From the NCBI GenBank assembly GCA_002686955.1, contig NYZA01000245.1, positions 1 through 8,739 on the forward strand: 8,739 bases of DNA, in the 5' to 3' direction. Shown here piece after piece: positions 6,743-8,739 of this stretch (within the stretch, counting starts at the first letter, position 1; each line of letters starts with the position of its first letter). Below the pieces are notes generated by a model that was given only the letters and a program-made list of their open reading frames with translations, ran no database searches and had not been told where the DNA came from. Made by a program: the position numbers and the translations under genes. This stretch comes from Gemmatimonadota bacterium (GTDB lineage: Bacteria; GCA-2686955).

Positions 6743-7795
6743 CTAGAGATGGAGATTGATCAAGGGCAGCAGCCGCAGCCAGCGCGGGTTGTTCCCCGCG
6801 TAGTTGACCAGCCCGAGCTGCACGCCCCGGAGTCGCGCCGTGTAGTTCACGATCCCGATCGAAAGCCCCACGAAGCGCCGGTTCGCCAGGTTGAAGTGGA
6901 GGAAATCTTCCAGATCGATCCGGTCGATGTAGAGGCCGTTCAACCCGCCCGCGGCGATCCCCCGGACTTCGGGGGCGAAGGAGAGCAAGCCGCCGAGGGC
7001 GACCCCCCGGATCCGCTCGCTCGCCCCGACACCGAGACCGGCCAACATGATGCCATCGAGGGTCTCGCCGCCGATGCCGCCGAGGGTGCAAGCGACGCCA
7101 TCGAGGTTTCGGGTGCCGATGAAGAGGCCGCTGGCGAAGGCGCCGCGCAGCTCCTCCCCGCCGCCGCCGACCCCGCCCAGACCGATCCCTCGAAGATGGG
7201 CGGAGTAGAAGCCGCCCGGGCTGAGCGCGAGACCGCTGAGGCTCCGGAGCCCGACGGCGCCCAGCCCCCCGATGGCGGCTCCTCGCAAGTTCTTGGCCGA
7301 AGCGCTCCCCAGGCTGAGGGCGAGGCCGTCGAAGCGCTCACACTCCCCGGTCCAGAACCCCCCGGCGGCGATCCCACGCGTGTGCTCTCGGATGTCGACC
7401 ATGACCAGGCCGCCCGCCACGCCCTCGAGGCGGCCCGCGCCCACCCCCAGCGCCCCCGCGGCGATCCCGCGCACCCGTTCCCTCGCGTTCACCCCGATCC
7501 CGCTGAGGGCGATCCCTTCGATCCGCCTCGCCTTCGTGCCGATCAGTCCAAGCGCGATCCCCTCGTAGAGGGCGTCCCGATTCTCGCCCGGATTCCACAG
7601 GCTCAGATTCAGACCCCGCACCCGCTCGACCCCGCTGTCCACGGCGTTGATCCGCAAACCGGTGAATCGACGCGAGTTTCCGATGCTCAGACCATGGTCG
7701 GCCAGGGTGATCTCCACCGATTGGGCTCGGGCGGAACCGGCAAAAATGGCGAGGAAGGTAGCGAGGCAGGCGGCGAGGACGATGAGCGCTTTCAT
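6743..7795 (-). CDS. Secreted glycine-rich repeat protein, LA_2272-like surface repeat family
   Basis: A 350-residue protein. The ATG at 7795 is chosen from the frame because it is preceded by GAGAG at 6 nt (with GGAGAAAG just before) and is followed by a signal peptide (hydrophobic ALIVLAACLATFLAIFAG, cleavage after ARA at 24). The mature protein is almost entirely a run of about 18 units of 14-18 residues with the pattern G-[IVL]-A-x-G-x-[LIF]-x(3-6)-[LIV]-[RED], for example GIALSGIGVNARERVR, GIAAGALGVGAGRLE, GVALGGLLSFAPEVR. The last two units are the most canonical (GLSIGIVNYTARLR, GVQLGLVNYAGNNPRW), and the end LRLLPLINLHL matches the closing segment I associate with the LA_2272 surface repeat family first named in Leptospira. 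Such regular Gly/hydrophobic alternation suggests a beta-solenoid or beta-barrel-like exported structure; this is inference. It is the first gene of the operon, under the divergent promoter with the palindromic operators. The long open frame opposite it is a low-complexity shadow. Confidence 0.83.
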   Translation of the reverse strand: MKALIVLAACLATFLAIFAGSARAQSVEITLADHGLSIGNSRRFTGLRINAVDSGVERVRGLNLSLWNPGENRDALYEGIALGLIGTKARRIEGIALSGIGVNARERVRGIAAGALGVGAGRLEGVAGGLVMVDIREHTRGIAAGGFWTGECERFDGLALSLGSASAKNLRGAAIGGLGAVGLRSLSGLALSPGGFYSAHLRGIGLGGVGGGGEELRGAFASGLFIGTRNLDGVACTLGGIGGETLDGIMLAGLGVGASERIRGVALGGLLSFAPEVRGIAAGGLNGLYIDRIDLEDFLHFNLANRRFVGLSIGIVNYTARLRGVQLGLVNYAGNNPRWLRLLPLINLHL

Positions 7796-7822
7796 GGACG
7801 GCTCTCTTTCTCCGCTGGGCGG

Positions 7823-7839
7823 TGTTGACACTGTCAACA
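7823..7839. promoter_or_regulatory. Palindromic operator 1 (probable TetR site)
   Basis: TGTTGACACTGTCAACA is a perfect 17-bp inverted repeat around the central C at 7831. It covers the -10 region and probable transcription start of the - strand operon promoter. It is almost identical to operator 2, 26 bp away, and sits between the TetR-type gene and the operon, which is the usual arrangement for a TetR target. Confidence 0.75.
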
Positions 7840-7863
7840 TAGCATGGTTGTTGACGCCGTCAA
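7836..7863 (-). promoter_or_regulatory. Promoter of the envelope operon
   Basis: On the - strand, TTGACG (7863-7858), a 16-nt spacer and TATGTT (7841-7836) form a good sigma-70-type promoter. Transcription would begin near 7829, giving a leader of about 34 nt before the ATG at 7795. The -35 lies in operator 2 and the -10 overlaps operator 1. Confidence 0.6.
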
Positions 7864-7865
7864 CA
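7849..7865. promoter_or_regulatory. Palindromic operator 2 (probable TetR site)
   Basis: TGTTGACGCCGTCAACA is a perfect 17-bp inverted repeat around C7857, differing from operator 1 only in the base pair beside the centre. Each half-site contains TTGACG, so the palindrome supplies the -35 hexamer for both divergent promoters. Confidence 0.75.
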
Positions 7866-7879
7866 TTTTTCTTCATACT
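7851..7879 (+). promoter_or_regulatory. Promoter of the TetR-type regulator
   Basis: TTGACG (7851-7856), a 17-nt spacer and CATACT (7874-7879) make a near-consensus promoter. The expected start is about 7886-7889, at or just before the ATG at 7889, so the message may be leaderless. The -35 is inside operator 2, implying autorepression. Confidence 0.6.
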
Positions 7880-7888
7880 CCTCGAAGA

Positions 7889-8503
7889 ATGATCAATAAA
7901 GCACGCAACTATCACCATGGAGACCTCCGCGCGGCGCTGCTCTCCGAAGCCGCGGAGATGATCGCGGAGGGCGGAACCCAGAGCTTGACGATGCGGGCGA
8001 TCAGCGCTCGTCTCGGCGTGTCGCGCGCCGCCCCCTACCGCCATTTCCCGGACAAATCATCGCTGCTCTGCGCGGTCGCCGCCGCCGGTTTCGAGCGCCT
8101 GACCCTTCGCCTTCGCTCGATCGAAGCGGCCGCGCGGCGACCCAGCGCCGAGCAGTTCCGGCGAATGGGCGAGGAGTATGTGCATTTCGCCATCGAGAAC
8201 CCGGCGCACTACCGTCTCATGTACGGAAAGGAAGCGCTCGCGCGCGAGAGTGTGCCGCAGCTGCGCGAAGCCGCCGACGGCCTGCTCGATTTTCTGATCG
8301 CCGTGATTCGCGCCCAACAGCGCGGCGGCGGAATCAAGCGACAGAATCCAAGAACGCTCGCCTACGCCGCCTGGGGCGCCGTACACGGACTGGCATCACT
8401 AATGATCGAGGGACAGATCGATCCCACGGTCGACGCCGATCGCTTGATCCGTCAGACTACGCGTACGCTTCTGGAAGGGTTTCGGTCTCGGCGGAGAGAG
8501 TAA
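7889..8503 (+). CDS. TetR/AcrR-family transcriptional regulator with WHG-type C-terminal domain
   Basis: A 204-residue protein of usual TetR length. The N-terminus has the characteristic YHHGDLRAALLSEA (8-21), followed by the helix-turn-helix TMRAISARLGVSRAAPYRHF (34-53) and the DKSSLL helix (55-60). The C-terminal ligand/dimer domain carries ENPAHYRLMYG (103-113) and the motif AAWGAVHGLASLM (160-172), whose W...HG core defines the TetR_C WHG type. The ATG at 7889 is preferred because it places YHHGDLR at the normal distance; an in-frame ATG at 7844 lies inside the operator region. There is no good Shine-Dalgarno sequence, in line with the predicted leaderless transcript. Two palindromes upstream make it the likely repressor of itself and of the divergent three-gene envelope operon. 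The inducing ligand is unknown. Confidence 0.92.
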   Translation: MINKARNYHHGDLRAALLSEAAEMIAEGGTQSLTMRAISARLGVSRAAPYRHFPDKSSLLCAVAAAGFERLTLRLRSIEAAARRPSAEQFRRMGEEYVHFAIENPAHYRLMYGKEALARESVPQLREAADGLLDFLIAVIRAQQRGGGIKRQNPRTLAYAAWGAVHGLASLMIEGQIDPTVDADRLIRQTTRTLLEGFRSRRRE

Positions 8504-8520
8504 GAAGAGGACGGGGGGCG

Positions 8521-8739
8521 CTGTGCGCTTTCCGGCACTCGACCACCGGAGCCACGCATGCGCGATCGCTGCTCGCCCAATCCCGGCTGGACCGCCCGGG
8601 CTTTTGAACGCGTGTGCGGGGAGGCGGCGTGCATCGGTGAGCAACGCATCCAACCCACGCTCGAGGATGCGGGCCAGATCCCCGTCGGGAAGCGAGTGAC
8701 TGAGCTGTGCACGGGCCTCTTCGAGCTTCTCCGCGAACC
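8521..8739 (-). pseudogene. Decayed HNH-endonuclease-family gene, N-terminal remnant (cut by window end)
   Basis: Reading the - strand from 8737, the peptide KLEEARAQLSHSLPDGDL (8728-8675) followed by ARILERGLDALL matches the helical segment that precedes the HNH domain in a family of HNH endonucleases common in GC-rich soil and marine bacteria. In intact members an HNH core (VWERDGG-C type) follows about 50 residues later. Here the same frame continues only to a stop at 8399-8401, inside the 3' end of the TetR gene, without any HNH motif. Another frame carries SKARAVQPG (about 8611-8585) and RVPESAQ (8541-8521), which loosely resemble the Arg/Pro-rich linker and the segment just before the HNH core. 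This suggests a frameshift near 8610 and loss of the catalytic part. The matching of the second frame is tentative. It converges on the TetR gene. Confidence 0.5.

Noticed and set aside
6749-7828. A 359-residue open frame on the + strand opposite the repeat-protein gene.
   Set aside because: It is a low-complexity Asp/Pro/Glu/Ala-rich translation produced by the regular antisense repeat codons, with no domain. The opposite strand has a signal peptide, ribosome binding site, repeats and operon context.
8529-8548. A small inverted repeat TCCGG...CCGGA after the TetR gene.
   Set aside because: It has only five base pairs with a ten-base loop and no T-tract, so it is not a credible terminator.
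1-8739. CRISPR arrays, tRNA or rRNA genes, insertion sequences, riboswitches, tandem DNA repeats.
   Set aside because: No spaced direct repeats, tRNA-like cloverleaf, transposase or terminal inverted repeats were seen. The only repetition is the protein-level array at 6743-7723, the operators and a 10-bp direct repeat in the 4020-4054 hairpin.

Overview
The window is a GC-rich stretch of bacterial chromosome. Third codon positions are strongly biased to G/C, and the genes sit in compact operons with ATGA/TTGA overlaps. A predicted outer-membrane-type beta-barrel and several Sec signal peptides suggest a diderm. The gene types (TPR-CHAT protein, secreted lamin-tail protein, divergent sigma factor, a relic of a widespread HNH-nuclease family) resemble what is seen in poorly cultured GC-rich lineages such as Candidatus Eisenbacteria or Myxococcota/Acidobacteriota-like genomes. 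That placement is an impression and was not tested.

Region A (1-3940, + strand): the 3' part of a TPR-CHAT caspase-like protein (cut by the window start), then a secreted lamin-tail-domain protein, a divergent ECF-like sigma-70 factor and a 176-residue acidic helical/TPR-like protein. The last three are translationally linked: TTGA overlap with a TTG start, then ATGA overlap. CHAT lies 141 nt upstream of the lamin-tail gene, so its membership in the same transcript is open.

Region B (3941-4752): an intergenic hairpin, a lone small secreted protein of unknown function on the - strand (4087-4584), and an intrinsic terminator that separates it from the operon upstream of it.

Region C (4753-7795, - strand): a three-gene envelope operon, read right to left. 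It encodes a secreted protein of about 18 short glycine-rich repeats (LA_2272-like surface repeats), a VanZ-like membrane protein, and a 465-residue secreted protein that joins an LVIVD-like segment, a small beta segment and a C-terminal beta-barrel-like region. Gaps are 8 nt and an ATGA overlap, and a terminator follows.

Region D (7796-8503): a compact divergent control region with two 17-bp palindromes, and a TetR/AcrR-type repressor with a WHG-type C-terminal domain on the + strand. One palindrome supplies the -35 hexamers of both divergent promoters and the other covers the -10 of the envelope operon. The simplest reading is that the TetR protein represses itself and the envelope operon.

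Region E (8504-8739): on the - strand, the N-terminal helical part of an HNH-endonuclease-family protein that has apparently lost its catalytic part. Most of the remaining open frames in the window are antisense or out-of-frame shadows produced by high GC.
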